Shown piece by piece: positions 18,510 through 27,674 of a DNA stretch of 64,000 nt. Both the position numbers and the translations under genes were made by a program. Within the stretch, counting starts at the first letter, position 1; every line of letters begins with the position of its first letter. The notes beneath the pieces were generated by a model that ran no database searches, was not told the origin of the DNA, and saw only the letters and a program-made list of their open reading frames with translations. Source of the stretch: Jiella sonneratiae (GTDB lineage Bacteria > Pseudomonadota > Alphaproteobacteria > Rhizobiales > Rhizobiaceae); the NCBI RefSeq assembly GCF_017353515.1, contig NZ_JAFMPY010000004.1:186001-250000 (forward strand), read 5' to 3'.

Positions 18510-18513
<4 letters not shown>
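17740..18513 (-). CDS. rfbF: Glucose-1-phosphate cytidylyltransferase
   Basis: A 257-residue nucleotidyltransferase. The N-terminal VVILAGGRGSRLSEET is the pyrophosphorylase loop, and KPLVEIGDKPILWHIM and ADFIVCAGYKSY are RfbF-type segments. It makes CDP-glucose from CTP and glucose-1-phosphate. It is the first clearly recognised gene of the rfbF-rfbG-rfbC-GT2 unit; its start codon overlaps by ATGA the stop of a small frame that contains an (AG)15 tract, so the repeat could affect rfbF translation. The coding sequence itself is standard in length and motifs. Confidence 0.93.
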
Positions 18514-18724
<211 letters not shown>

Positions 18725-18728
<4 letters not shown>

Positions 18729-20755
18729 GGCTCGGCGGAAACGCGGATCGGCGCCGGCGGCAGGCCGTCGAGATGACGGCGATGGGTGGCCCGGTACGCC
18801 GCCTCGAGGTGGCGGGTGTAGCGGCGGCTGTCGAACAGCGGCGCGGTGGTGCGCGTCGCTGCGAGCCTGTCCTTCAGGGCGCTGAGCCGTGCGGGCTCGC
18901 GCGCCAGCGCCAGCACCAGCGCCAGATATTCCGCGTCCGAACGGGTGATCAGCTCCGGCAGGCCGGCGGCGGTCAGGATGCTCGCCGCGACACGCGCGGA
19001 GAACTGTTCGCCGATCCGCGTGACCAGCGGCAGGCCGGCCCAGAGCGCGTCGCTCGCCGTCGTGTGGGCGTTGTAGGCGAAGGTGTCGAGGAAGAGATCG
19101 GCGTGGCGGTGGCGCGCCAGATGGCCGAGATGCGGCAGCGAGGGGGCGAAGACGAGCCGCGCCGGGTCGACGCCGTGGCCGGCCGCCGCCTTGCGCAGAT
19201 TGGCCTCCGCCGCCGCGTTGGAGCGAAACAGCCAGAGGACGCTGCCCTCGACGGCGGAAAGGATCGTCATCCAGAGCGCGAAATCCCGCGGCTGGATCTT
19301 GTAGGTCGCGTTGAAGGCGCAGAAGACGAAGCCGGCCTCCGGCAGGCCGTGATCGGCGCGCGACGAGCCGTCCACGGGGATGGCGCGGGTTTCGTCCGTC
19401 GGCTGGTAGCTGTCCGGCAGGAGGATCGGCTGTTCCGAATAGAAGCCGGCGTGGCTGTCCGGAACGAGGATCGGGTCGGCGACGACGTAGTCGATGAAGG
19501 GGGCGCCCATCGAGCCGGGAAAGCCGAGATAGTTGATCTGCACCGGCGCGGCGCGGCTGGCGAAGATGCCGGGGCGCGCATCCTTGGTATAGCCCTTGAG
19601 ATCGACCGCGACGTCGAGCCCGTCCTGGCGGGCGAGGGCGGCGATGGCCGCGTCCGGCAGAAGGTGGACGTCGTGGTAGCGAGAGGACTTTTGCCGCAGC
19701 CGCTCGGTGATCGCGCCGCCCTCCTTGCCGCCGAAGGAATAGAGGCAGATCTCGAAGGCGTTGCGGTCGTGCCGGGCGAAGACCTGCGACATCAGATAGA
19801 CTGTCGCGTGGTTGTGGAAGTCGGCCGAGAAATAGCCGACCCGGATCGGACCCTCCCGGCGCGGCGTGCGGGCGAGCGCCGGCGCGGCCGGAAAGCGCGT
19901 CGACCAGGCGCGGGCGCGTTTCAGGTTCAGCGCCGGGGCGTCGGCGATCGACAACAGCGCGAAGGGCTCCACCGGCGGCCCGTCGATGCCGAGGGTCTCG
20001 ATGCCGGGCACGAGCGGCGCCAGCGCCTCGAAGTCGCAGAAATGGCCGAGCTGGTGGATAACCAGCGCCTTCGCCCGGCCGTGACCGGGATCGGCGGCGA
20101 GGGCTTTCAGCCCGTCGGCGACGGCTTCCGCTCCCTGGCCGAGTTCCTGGCGGATCGCCGCCATCGCGAAGTGCGGCTCGGCGTCGCCCGGCCGCGCCGC
20201 GGCCAGCGCCTCATAGGCCTGGAGCGCCGCCTCGCGCCGGCCCGACTGGCGCAGGAGATTGGCGAGGTTGAACTTGACGTTGGCGTTGTCGGGCGCGACC
20301 GCCGCGGCCATCGCGTAGACCTCCAGCGCCGCGTCCGTGCGCCCCTGCGCCTTCAGGGCGACGCCGAGATTGCCGAGCGCGTCGACGTCGCGGGGGTTCG
20401 CCGCCAGCGCCCGGCGGAAGCTCGCCTCGGCCGCGCCGGCGTCGCGCAACGCGAGCTCGGCCGCGCCGAGGATGTTGTGGAGCGTCACCGAACGGGGAAA
20501 GGCCGCCGCGAGCGCCCGCCCGCCGGCGAGGACGCCGGCATAGTCCCTGCGCGCATAGGCGGCTTCGAGCGCCTGCAGCCGGGCGAGCGGCGGATTGGCG
20601 TTCTCTCTCAGCAGTGCCTCGAGCGCGGCGGCGATCCGCGGGTTCTGCGGAAACTGCCGCAAAAGCTGCGCATAGACCTCGGCCGCGGCGTCGAAGTTGC
20701 CGGACTTTTCGAGCCTGCGGGCCTTTCCCACCGCCTTGTCGAGCTGCAATCCCAT
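18725..20755 (-). CDS. TPR glycosyltransferase of the O-GlcNAc-transferase-like family (GT41)
   Basis: A 676-residue protein. Residues 1-270 form about seven TPR units (LQLDKAVGKARRLEKSGNFD, VYAQLLRQFPQNPRIAAAL, LGNLGVALKAQGRTDAALE). The C-terminal catalytic part has IRVGYFSADFHNHATVYLM, PVQINYLGFPGSMGAPFIDY and LFLDTFAYNAHTTASDALWAG, hallmark segments of SPINDLY/OGT-like GT41 enzymes. These glycosylate proteins, for example flagellin or adhesins, or act in glycan assembly. The ATG at 20755 has a weak ribosome-binding site; an upstream start is less likely because that region lacks TPR character. It is the first gene upstream of the rfbF unit. Confidence 0.88.
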
Positions 20756-21081
20756 GTCGTCCCGGCCGCTGTTTCGAAGGGAGCGGCAAGGTGGCGCACG
20801 GAGCTTGTGCTTGTCTGACGTGCGGCCGCCGCGCCATGCGGCCGTGCAAGCCTTTCCGGACGGTCGTTGCGGCGATGTTGCGGATGTCGTAGCGCCGCGC
20901 GGCTGCCCGGCCGCCATCATCCGTCGAATTTATCACAAATACTGCACGGAAAATTTATTCCATCGGCTACTGACTTTGCGTCGGAAAGATGCGACAGAGC
21001 GGTGCCGTTTGGGCAAGTTCCCAAACGATGGGCAATTGCTCGCCGAATTGCCATCCCCAGCCGTCATTCACAAGAGCCGTC
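20756..21081. promoter_or_regulatory. Divergent intergenic region with two tandem hairpins
   Basis: A 326-bp region lies between the GT41 gene and the receiver-like gene. Two perfect inverted repeats stand side by side in the leader of the latter: CGTTTGGG-N6-CCCAAACG at 21006-21027, and GGCAATT-N8-AATTGCC at 21031-21052, ending 29 bp before its ATG. The first is also compatible with an operator, the second could fold in the mRNA near the ribosome-binding site. An AT-rich patch around 20930-20965 may hold the promoter. The rest shows nothing recognisable. Confidence 0.45.
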
Positions 21082-21555
21082 ATGTCCAGCTATTCTGCTG
21101 TCAATCAGCCTGTATTTGCGACGGGCGAGATTGCGAAGGTGCCGTCCGTGCTGTGTGCGTGTCGCGACCGGGTGGAGCGCGACTGCTACGTCGAATACAG
21201 CGGCATACTCGGCTGGGACGTGCGCGCGACAACCGATCTTGGCGAAGCGATTGGCCTCGTGCGGGGGAATAGGTTCGACATCCTGGTGATTGCCGGCGCG
21301 GTGCAGGGCGCTCTCGGCATGGAGCTTCTCGAGCAGATCCGCAACGAAAGCGGGGCCAACCAGCATGTTCCGGCGATCCTGGTGGCGGACCATACGAACA
21401 TCCTGGAAATGAAGGCGATCGGACGGCGCGACCAGATCAACATCGAACACATCGAGTTCGGCAAGATGCTGCTGTCCAGCTTCCGGATCATCGTCATGGG
21501 ACTGATTGCACGGAAGATGAAGACTTCCGTCGCGGCGGCGCGGCGCGGTCCGTAA
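21082..21555 (+). CDS. Receiver-like protein lacking the phosphoacceptor Asp
   Basis: A 157-residue protein whose central 110 residues align with a response-regulator receiver fold: FDILVIAGAVQGALGMELL takes the place of DLVLLD-x-MPG-x-DG, and HVPAILVADHTN resembles the beta-4 segment. The phosphoacceptor position is Ala71 instead of Asp. The protein is therefore either a phosphorylation-independent pseudo-receiver or a divergent relative. The N-terminal 25 residues are variable, and there is no DNA-binding domain. No kinase is adjacent. I chose the ATG at 21082; an earlier in-frame start at 20989 is less likely. Confidence 0.6.
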   Translation: MSSYSAVNQPVFATGEIAKVPSVLCACRDRVERDCYVEYSGILGWDVRATTDLGEAIGLVRGNRFDILVIAGAVQGALGMELLEQIRNESGANQHVPAILVADHTNILEMKAIGRRDQINIEHIEFGKMLLSSFRIIVMGLIARKMKTSVAAARRGP

Positions 21556-21843
21556 ACCGAGATCCGCTCGATCAGAGCGGGGCTCGTATCAAGTCCGCGC
21601 GGCGAATGAGCGTCGTTGTTTCCGGCATCGCGAAGTGATCTGCCGGAAACCGTATCATTTCGACAGGCAACGGAAACGCACCGGTATCGGTCGGGTAAGG
21701 CTGTCACGAGGGGCGCGTGGCAGCTCGTGACGCGGCGACGGCAATCGACGGCCGTCGCCGCGTCATTGCGGCATCCGGTGGAATGATCATTCCATTCCGA
21801 CATCTGCGACGCGATTCCGCCAGACGGAAGCCAATGTCGGGAT
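21556..21843. repeat. Intergenic region containing a partial dispersed repeat (copy E)
   Basis: From about 21793 to 21843 the sequence ATTCCGACAT...ATGTCGGGAT matches the second hairpin of the dispersed repeat seen at 48727-48880 and 63669-63822. It ends exactly at the stop of the DapA-like gene on the other strand, so its orientation relative to that gene is opposite to the full copies. A perfect 14-bp palindrome GGAATGATCATTCC lies just before it at 21780-21793. Between 21556 and 21780 I see no gene. Confidence 0.6.
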
Positions 21844-22761
21844 CTACCGGCCCCAGCGCATCGAGATGGGGTCGAGCGGCCGCAGGTGGTCCAGAAGCTC
21901 GGCGCGGGTCTCCGGCGAAAGCGGCGGCACCGGATGGCGGCAGAACGCCGAGGCGAAGACCCGGCCCTCGACCATCGCGGCCTTGGCCGCCCGGAAGCCG
22001 CACTGGCGGTTCTCGTGATTGACCGCCGGCAGCAGCCGCTGGTAGCCGGCGGCGGCTGCGGCCCGGTCGCCGCCGAGATGGTCGAGCACCACCTGCCGGA
22101 TGTGCTCGGTCACCATTGCCGAACACATGGTGCCCCGCGCCCCGGCATCGAGGTCGGCGAGCATGGTGATGCCCTCCTCGCCGTCGAAGGGCGCCTCGAC
22201 CGAGGCGCCGCCCTCGGCGACGAGCCGGCGCAGCTTGGCGGCGGCGCCGGCGCATTCGATCTTGAACAGCTTCACCATCTCGATCTCGCGCGCCATCCGG
22301 ACGAGCAGCGGCACCGGCAGGTCGACGCCCGACAGCGGCGCGTCCTGGATCATGATCGGGATCCCGACCTCGCCGACCCGGGCGAACTGCTCGAAGGTCT
22401 GCTCGGCGGTGCCCTTCAGCAGCGCGCCGTGATAGGGCGGCATCATCATCACCGCGTCGGCGCCCAGCGCCTTGGCGAGCTTCGCCCGCTCGACGACGAT
22501 CGGCGTCGCGTAATGCGAGATCGTCACGATCACCGGCCGGCGCCCGGCGAGATGCTCGATGCAGAGCCGCGTCAGCGTCTCGCGCTCGGCATCGGCGAGG
22601 AGGAACTGCTCGGAAAAGTTGGCGAGGATGCAGATGCCGTCGGCGCCCTGGTCGACGATGCAGTCGACGACGCGCCGCATGCCGGGAAGGTCGAGGCTGC
22701 CGTCGTCGTTGAAGGGCGTCGGGGCGACCGGCCAGGCGCCGGTGTAGGAAGTCGCGGTCAT
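21844..22761 (-). CDS. DapA-superfamily lyase/synthase (not lysine biosynthesis)
   Basis: A 305-residue class I aldolase-like TIM barrel. VAPTPFNDDGSLD at the N-terminus and GADGICILANFSEQFLL are superfamily segments; the likely Schiff-base lysine is in VKLFKIE (about residue 167). The active-site YNVP Tyr of dihydrodipicolinate synthase is replaced by QDAP, so the enzyme probably cleaves or dehydrates a 2-keto-3-deoxy sugar acid instead of making dihydrodipicolinate. No neighbour confirms a pathway. Its stop codon abuts repeat copy E. Length is normal for the family. Confidence 0.75.
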   Translation of the reverse strand: MTATSYTGAWPVAPTPFNDDGSLDLPGMRRVVDCIVDQGADGICILANFSEQFLLADAERETLTRLCIEHLAGRRPVIVTISHYATPIVVERAKLAKALGADAVMMMPPYHGALLKGTAEQTFEQFARVGEVGIPIMIQDAPLSGVDLPVPLLVRMAREIEMVKLFKIECAGAAAKLRRLVAEGGASVEAPFDGEEGITMLADLDAGARGTMCSAMVTEHIRQVVLDHLGGDRAAAAAGYQRLLPAVNHENRQCGFRAAKAAMVEGRVFASAFCRHPVPPLSPETRAELLDHLRPLDPISMRWGR

Positions 22762-22950
22762 GGGAAGGGCTCGTCGTCGCGGGGCTCGGGGCGGGCCGCG
22801 ATGCGGCCCTGGCGCCGCCTGCAGCGAAACGTCCCGCCGCAGACGACGGCTCCCGTTCTATGCCGCGCGGCAGGCGACCTCAAGCCGGCGCATGGCGCGC
22901 CGGGGCAAGCGCCGGCATGTGCGAACGGTCCGGAGCCGCGCGGCGGCGGC

Positions 22951-25383
22951 TCAGCCGCAGTCCTTGTTCGAGGCGCAGACGACGCCGGTCTGGTAGGCCT
23001 GGCTGCTGGTGCATTCCTCGAGCCGCTGCATGACCTTCAGCACATCGCCGAACTTGATCTTGCGCGTCAGCCCGACGGTGATGCCCGATCCGTCGCCGAT
23101 CTTGGCGAGGGAAGCGTCGTAGACCAGGATGCGGGCGCCGGGTGCCGCCGAGGTCACCGTGACGAAGTTCTGCCCGACGAGCGGCGTCGCGATCTTCGGA
23201 GGGTCGAGGCTCTTGCAGGGCCGGGCCGGCGGGATCTCGACCTTGGTTCCGTCGCAGAGTTCGGAGATGACGGTGAAGGTGTCGCCGGACTTGATGTTGC
23301 GGCCGAGGGCAGTGGCGACGTCGACCTCCGGATTCCACGTCACCGCCGTCGAGAAGCTGCTGACCGTGCCGGCCGAGGCCTCGTCGATCGTGGTCTGCGC
23401 CCCCTCGGCGAGGTTCGACACGGCGACCAGCGGCTGGCCGGCGACCGGCGGGTCCATCTTGGGGACCGGCATCGGGGCGGGCGGCGAGACCGCCGATTCC
23501 TCGGCCGAATCCGGGCTGACGTCCTTGCAGAGTTTCTGCTGCGCCTTGTAGCGGTCGGCGAGCACGAAGGGGCGGATCGCCGGCGGCAGGTTGCTCCAGT
23601 CGCCGCCCGTCGAATAGGTCGCGGGCGTGCCGCCATTGGTGAAGACCGTGACCGTCGCCCCCTTGATGTGGCGAACGGCGATGGTCCGGCCGCATTCGTT
23701 GATCCGCGTCGGGTCGATCTTCGGGGCCGGCAGGCCGAAGGGATAGGCGACGGTGTGATCGAGGACGACGACGTCCGGCGAGGGCTTCGAGACGACGCCG
23801 TTCTTCTCCTGGACGGCGTTGACGACGTCGCCGGCGACGAGCGGCGGCGAGATCTTCACCAGCGTCTTGCTGGGGGTCTTGACCTGAACAGAGGGCTGCG
23901 GATTGCCGTTGACCGAGACGGTGATCTTGGCGTCGTAGATGCCGCCGCCGACCTCGACCATGTCGACGCAGGCATAGAGCGGGCCGAGCAGCAGCGGCGG
24001 CGAGACGACCTGCGGATCGTCCTTGTCGACCGGCGGCACGTCGCCGCCCTCCGGCGTCGACTGGCCGCAGAAGGCCAGCATCGCCTGCACGTGCTTGTCG
24101 AAGGGCCCGCCCGGGCCGGGCATGGTGTTGCCGATCGCCGATTTCACGATCACCCGGCAGTAGTCCGATTGCCCGCCGGCCCAGGCGTTGAGGGCGAGGA
24201 TGTCCGGGAAGCGCCCGGCGTCGCCGGGAACGTGGCAACTCAGGCAACTGCCGTCGCTGACCGGCGGAAGCTCGTTGATCGGCACCATGGCGAGCAGGCC
24301 GAAGGGCCCGGGATTCTGTGGCCATGAGGGCTTGATCAGCGGGGTGTAGAACTGCGCCGGATGGTTGTCCGGCCGCATGTCGAGCGGGCCGCCCGGATGC
24401 ACGACATAGGGGTTCTCGCCGGCATGGCAGTCGGTGCAGACGCCGTTGAAGAGATCCGTGCCGCCGAGGAAGTCGCTGATCGGCTTCGACGCCCCGACCG
24501 GGACGTTTTCGGCGTCGAAGAAGCAGGCATTGCTGCTTTCCCGGCCGAGGCAGATGATGCCGAGCGCGCTGATGTTGGAGCCGTCGACCCGGGGCAGGGC
24601 GACGCACAGGCCCTTCGGCGAGGAACTGTCCCAGCGCCAGACCTCGGCCGGGTTGCCGAAGCCGAGGAAGTTGGTCGTCAGATTGCCGACATGCTTCCAT
24701 GCCGCGTTGCCCCAGCCTGGCGGGATCGGCACCTCGGCCTTGCGGCATTCCTCGATGTATTTCTTGCCCGAGGAGGTGGTGGCCTTGGCGAGAATGCCGC
24801 GCTCCTCCGCCAGGTCGCGGATCTTGAAGGGCAGCGCGCTGCGCTCGTCGATCTCGTCGCGGTAGCGCTCGATGCCGTAGAGGCCCTCGTACCAGAGCCG
24901 CCGCAGCACGTGTCCGCGCACCTCCATCCTCGCCTGGGCCGCCGGCGGCGCCAAGCCGGTCAGATAGTCGAGGAGCAGAAATTTCTGTACCATGTCGTCG
25001 TCGCGGAAGGTTTCGGCGAGGCGGCGGCGGCGCTCGTCGACGTCGGCCCGCTTGTCGGGGCCGGCCTCGCTGGTCAGTTGCTCGATGTAGAAATCGAGCG
25101 TTTCGCGGAGGAATTTCGGGGTGACGGAAATGATCCTGCCGGAGGCGTCGAAGAGCTTTCCATAGGCAGCGACGGCGACGGGATCGCTGCCGGCCGCCTG
25201 GCTCTGCCCGGATTCGACCCGCACGGCCGGGGCCGGGGTCGGGCCGATCTGCGCCCCGGCGGGCGCTGCGAGGAGGGCGGCCGAGACCAGCAGGAAGACC
25301 GCCAGCGGGAAGGCTGCCGGCGGGAAGATCCCCGACAGGAAGACCGGCGACAAGACGGACGACAGTTTACGAAGACGGCGCAT
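22951..25383 (-). CDS. Secreted/periplasmic di-heme-type cytochrome c protein with repeated C-terminal domains
   Basis: An 810-residue protein with a signal peptide: positively charged start, a long hydrophobic stretch (FPLAVFLLVSAALLAAPAGA) and a likely cut after AGA. Two CXXCH heme-attachment motifs are visible, CTDCH at about residue 320 and CLSCH at about residue 377. The C-terminal 350 residues hold about three or four related segments that read like beta-rich surface modules (PPLVAGDVV, PPVAGQPLV, TPLVGQNFV). Role unknown; an electron-transfer or peroxidase-like extracytoplasmic role is possible. GGGGAGG lies just upstream of the ATG. No operon partner is evident. Confidence 0.7.
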   Translation of the reverse strand: MRRLRKLSSVLSPVFLSGIFPPAAFPLAVFLLVSAALLAAPAGAQIGPTPAPAVRVESGQSQAAGSDPVAVAAYGKLFDASGRIISVTPKFLRETLDFYIEQLTSEAGPDKRADVDERRRRLAETFRDDDMVQKFLLLDYLTGLAPPAAQARMEVRGHVLRRLWYEGLYGIERYRDEIDERSALPFKIRDLAEERGILAKATTSSGKKYIEECRKAEVPIPPGWGNAAWKHVGNLTTNFLGFGNPAEVWRWDSSSPKGLCVALPRVDGSNISALGIICLGRESSNACFFDAENVPVGASKPISDFLGGTDLFNGVCTDCHAGENPYVVHPGGPLDMRPDNHPAQFYTPLIKPSWPQNPGPFGLLAMVPINELPPVSDGSCLSCHVPGDAGRFPDILALNAWAGGQSDYCRVIVKSAIGNTMPGPGGPFDKHVQAMLAFCGQSTPEGGDVPPVDKDDPQVVSPPLLLGPLYACVDMVEVGGGIYDAKITVSVNGNPQPSVQVKTPSKTLVKISPPLVAGDVVNAVQEKNGVVSKPSPDVVVLDHTVAYPFGLPAPKIDPTRINECGRTIAVRHIKGATVTVFTNGGTPATYSTGGDWSNLPPAIRPFVLADRYKAQQKLCKDVSPDSAEESAVSPPAPMPVPKMDPPVAGQPLVAVSNLAEGAQTTIDEASAGTVSSFSTAVTWNPEVDVATALGRNIKSGDTFTVISELCDGTKVEIPPARPCKSLDPPKIATPLVGQNFVTVTSAAPGARILVYDASLAKIGDGSGITVGLTRKIKFGDVLKVMQRLEECTSSQAYQTGVVCASNKDCG

Positions 25384-26083
25384 TGCGACCTCCCCCGGCA
25401 GCCGAGCGGCTGTTCCTGAGCGAATGGACGACGAAGCTTGCGGCGACTTTCAGATCGACTTGGTACGAAACGGGTTTCCCCGGGCCGCGACTTGGGCCCG
25501 GCACGACAACGACCGACGATGCTGAGAGGATACAACGTGAAGGCGATCTGCGGAACCGTGGAAGCTTTCACATTCCTGCGATTTTCTGCGCCGGGCAAAG
25601 GCGCGGCGCGGCTGACGCCGGCCCGGCCGGCATGCGCGGGGAGGTGTCGCGGCGGTCGCGTGAATTCAATCTTTGGTAGTGGCGAACGGCCAGCGACACC
25701 GGCTTCCGGAATACTTGGACGAAGCAATCGCCGGTGGTCGTGACGATGGCCTTCCAAAGCGGCCGTCGAGGGCGGAGACGGCGTGCAAGGCTGTCCCGAT
25801 CGCGGCGAAGATGCCTAGGATGCGCTGGTGCTCCGCCTCGATCCAGCCGCGGAAATCCGGCGGTTCGATCGCCTCTTGCGGTGAAGCCCTCCAGCACCCG
25901 GCCGTCGAGCCCTATGTGAATGTCGGCGTCGTCGCCGAAGAGACCATCGGCCAGCCGGGACGACGGAACGTGCTCGATCGAAATCCCGATGCCGGGCGGG
26001 CGGGGTCGCCGGCCGCCGGCCATCGGTCATCCGGCGGGCCGGCGAAACGACTGGGCGCCGGGCCGGCGCGGGGGGAGGTTCAC
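25384..26083 (-). pseudogene. Gene-free 700 bp with a decayed coding segment at about 25740-26020
   Basis: Two successive minus-strand frames have strong G/C third positions and read as continuing sequence. Frame one gives ISIEHVPSSRLADG and DADIHIGLDGRVLEGFT (26005 to about 25880). One base later a second frame gives EAIEPPDFRGWIEAEHQRI and AAIGTALHAVSALDGRF to about 25750. The single-base shift at about 25880 breaks the frame, consistent with a recently inactivated gene. I do not recognise the family. The remaining sequence (25384-25740) is non-coding. Confidence 0.4.
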
Positions 26084-27163
26084 ATGAAAGGACGCGGCAT
26101 GGAGGAAGGTCACGCCTCGGCGGACGGCGGGCCGGGGCAGGGCGGCGCGACGATGCGCGCCCTCGTCGTCGAGGCGCCGGGACGCATCCGGCTGGAGATG
26201 CGCGCGAAGCCGCAGGAGGCGCCGGACGGCTGGGTGCTGGTCGACGTTTCGAGGGTCGGAATCTGCGGCACCGACTATCACATCCTGAAGGGCAACCAGC
26301 CCTTCTTCGAATATCCGCGGGTCATCGGCCACGAGCTGAGCGGCCGCGTCGCCTCGGATGCGCCGGGCCTTGCGAAGGGCGAGCTCGTCGTCGTCAATCC
26401 CTATGTCTCCTGTGGCCGATGCCGCGCCTGCCTGCGCGGCAAGCCGAACTGCTGCCGCAACATCGCCGTCCTCGGCGTCCATCGCGACGGCGGGCTGTGC
26501 GAGCGCATCGCGGTGCCGGCCCAGAACCTCTATCCCGCCGGCGACCTCGATCCGGACGCGGCGGCGATGGTGGAGTTCCTGGCGATCGGCGCCCATGCGG
26601 TGCGCCGCTCCGGCCTCGGCGCGGACGACCGCGTCCTCGTCGTCGGGCTCGGGCCGATCGGCCTCGGCACGGCGCTCTTCGCCAGGATGCGCGGCGCGAA
26701 GGTACACCTCCTCGACGCCAATCCGGGGCGGCTCGCGGCGCTGCGCGAGAGCTTCGGCTTCGAACGCGTCCACGCGCTCGCAGAAGGCCAGGAGCCGCTC
26801 GAGCGGGCGAGCCGGGGCGAGGGGTTCGACGCCGTCTTCGACGCGACCGGCAGCGTCGCGGCGATCGAGGCGGGCTTTTCCCTCGTCGGCCACGGCGGAA
26901 GCTACGTCCTCGTCAGCGTCGTCAAGGACCGGATCAGCTTCCTCGACCCGGAGTTCCACAAGCGCGAGACGACGCTGATGGGTAGCCGCAACGCGACGCG
27001 CGAGGATTTCGAGGCGGTGATGGCGGCGCTGCGCAGCGGCGCGATCGACGCCGCGCGGCTGAAGAGCCGGACCGCGCGCTTTTCCGACGTCGTCGAGGCT
27101 CTCGACGCGTGGACCGCCGACCGCGGCGACATCGTCAAGGCGATCGTCGAAGTGGGCGCGTGA
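26084..27163 (+). CDS. Zinc-dependent alcohol dehydrogenase
   Basis: A medium-chain dehydrogenase of 359 residues from the ATG at 26084, which has GGGGGAGG 5 nt upstream; family homology begins at MRALVVEAPG, so the ATG at 26153 is the alternative. The catalytic zinc ligands are seen in GICGTDYH and VIGHELSG, the structural-zinc cysteines in CGRCRACLRGKPNCC, and the NAD(P) motif in VVGLGPIGLG. It oxidises a sugar alcohol or related polyol of unknown identity (sorbitol/L-threonine dehydrogenase-like group). No operon partner is adjacent. Confidence 0.85.
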   Translation: MKGRGMEEGHASADGGPGQGGATMRALVVEAPGRIRLEMRAKPQEAPDGWVLVDVSRVGICGTDYHILKGNQPFFEYPRVIGHELSGRVASDAPGLAKGELVVVNPYVSCGRCRACLRGKPNCCRNIAVLGVHRDGGLCERIAVPAQNLYPAGDLDPDAAAMVEFLAIGAHAVRRSGLGADDRVLVVGLGPIGLGTALFARMRGAKVHLLDANPGRLAALRESFGFERVHALAEGQEPLERASRGEGFDAVFDATGSVAAIEAGFSLVGHGGSYVLVSVVKDRISFLDPEFHKRETTLMGSRNATREDFEAVMAALRSGAIDAARLKSRTARFSDVVEALDAWTADRGDIVKAIVEVGA

Positions 27164-27674
27164 CGCCGCGTCCGGCCGATCGCTCCGCAATGGCGGCCTT
27201 TCGGCGGGCAGGTCGACGACGGCTCCCGGTCTTCGCGCGCGTGCCATCGGCCGGCGACCTGCGGGTTGAAGCCGGGCCTTTCGCAGCGTAGGAATCGCAG
27301 CGGGACTGCCGCCCGAAACCCGGTGCGCCCGTCCCGCTCGCCCTGCCGGCCGGCTCGAAGCCGCCGCCTCCGCCCTTTCCGAACACCCCGCCGGTCGGAT
27401 CCTTCACGCCCCTTCGGGCATCGAATTCAGCCAACTTTGCGGATGCCGGTTCCGTGGATGGTGTCATCGAAGCGACCCTTCCCGCGGTCGCCGCCCGCCG
27501 CCCGCCGCCCGCCGCCTTCCGGCGACAGCAGCCCGCCGAGAATCCGGCCCGAGGGTGCCGGCCCCGGGCGTCGGCGATCGATCCTCGCCCGAGCCGCGCA
27601 ATTCGGGTACCGTCCCCCCACGCTGCGGTCGGCTTCTGAAGCCGTTGCTGCGACGAGACAGTCTGGAGAAGCCC
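27164..27674. other. 511-bp gene-free region with a 7-bp tandem repeat
   Basis: No convincing coding sequence is present. At 27491-27516 the unit CCGCCCG is repeated 3.7 times. The kaiC-like ATG follows at 27675 with TGGAG about 8 nt upstream. The region otherwise holds GC-rich unstructured sequence, and a promoter is not evident. Confidence 0.5.

Noticed and set aside
21844-22761. Lysine-pathway dihydrodipicolinate synthase
   Set aside because: The YNVP Tyr is missing and no lysine gene is nearby.
27491-27516. Heptamer CCGCCCG repeat as a phase switch of the kaiC-like gene
   Set aside because: Only 3.7 units and 158 bp from the start codon in a GC-rich region; more likely chance.
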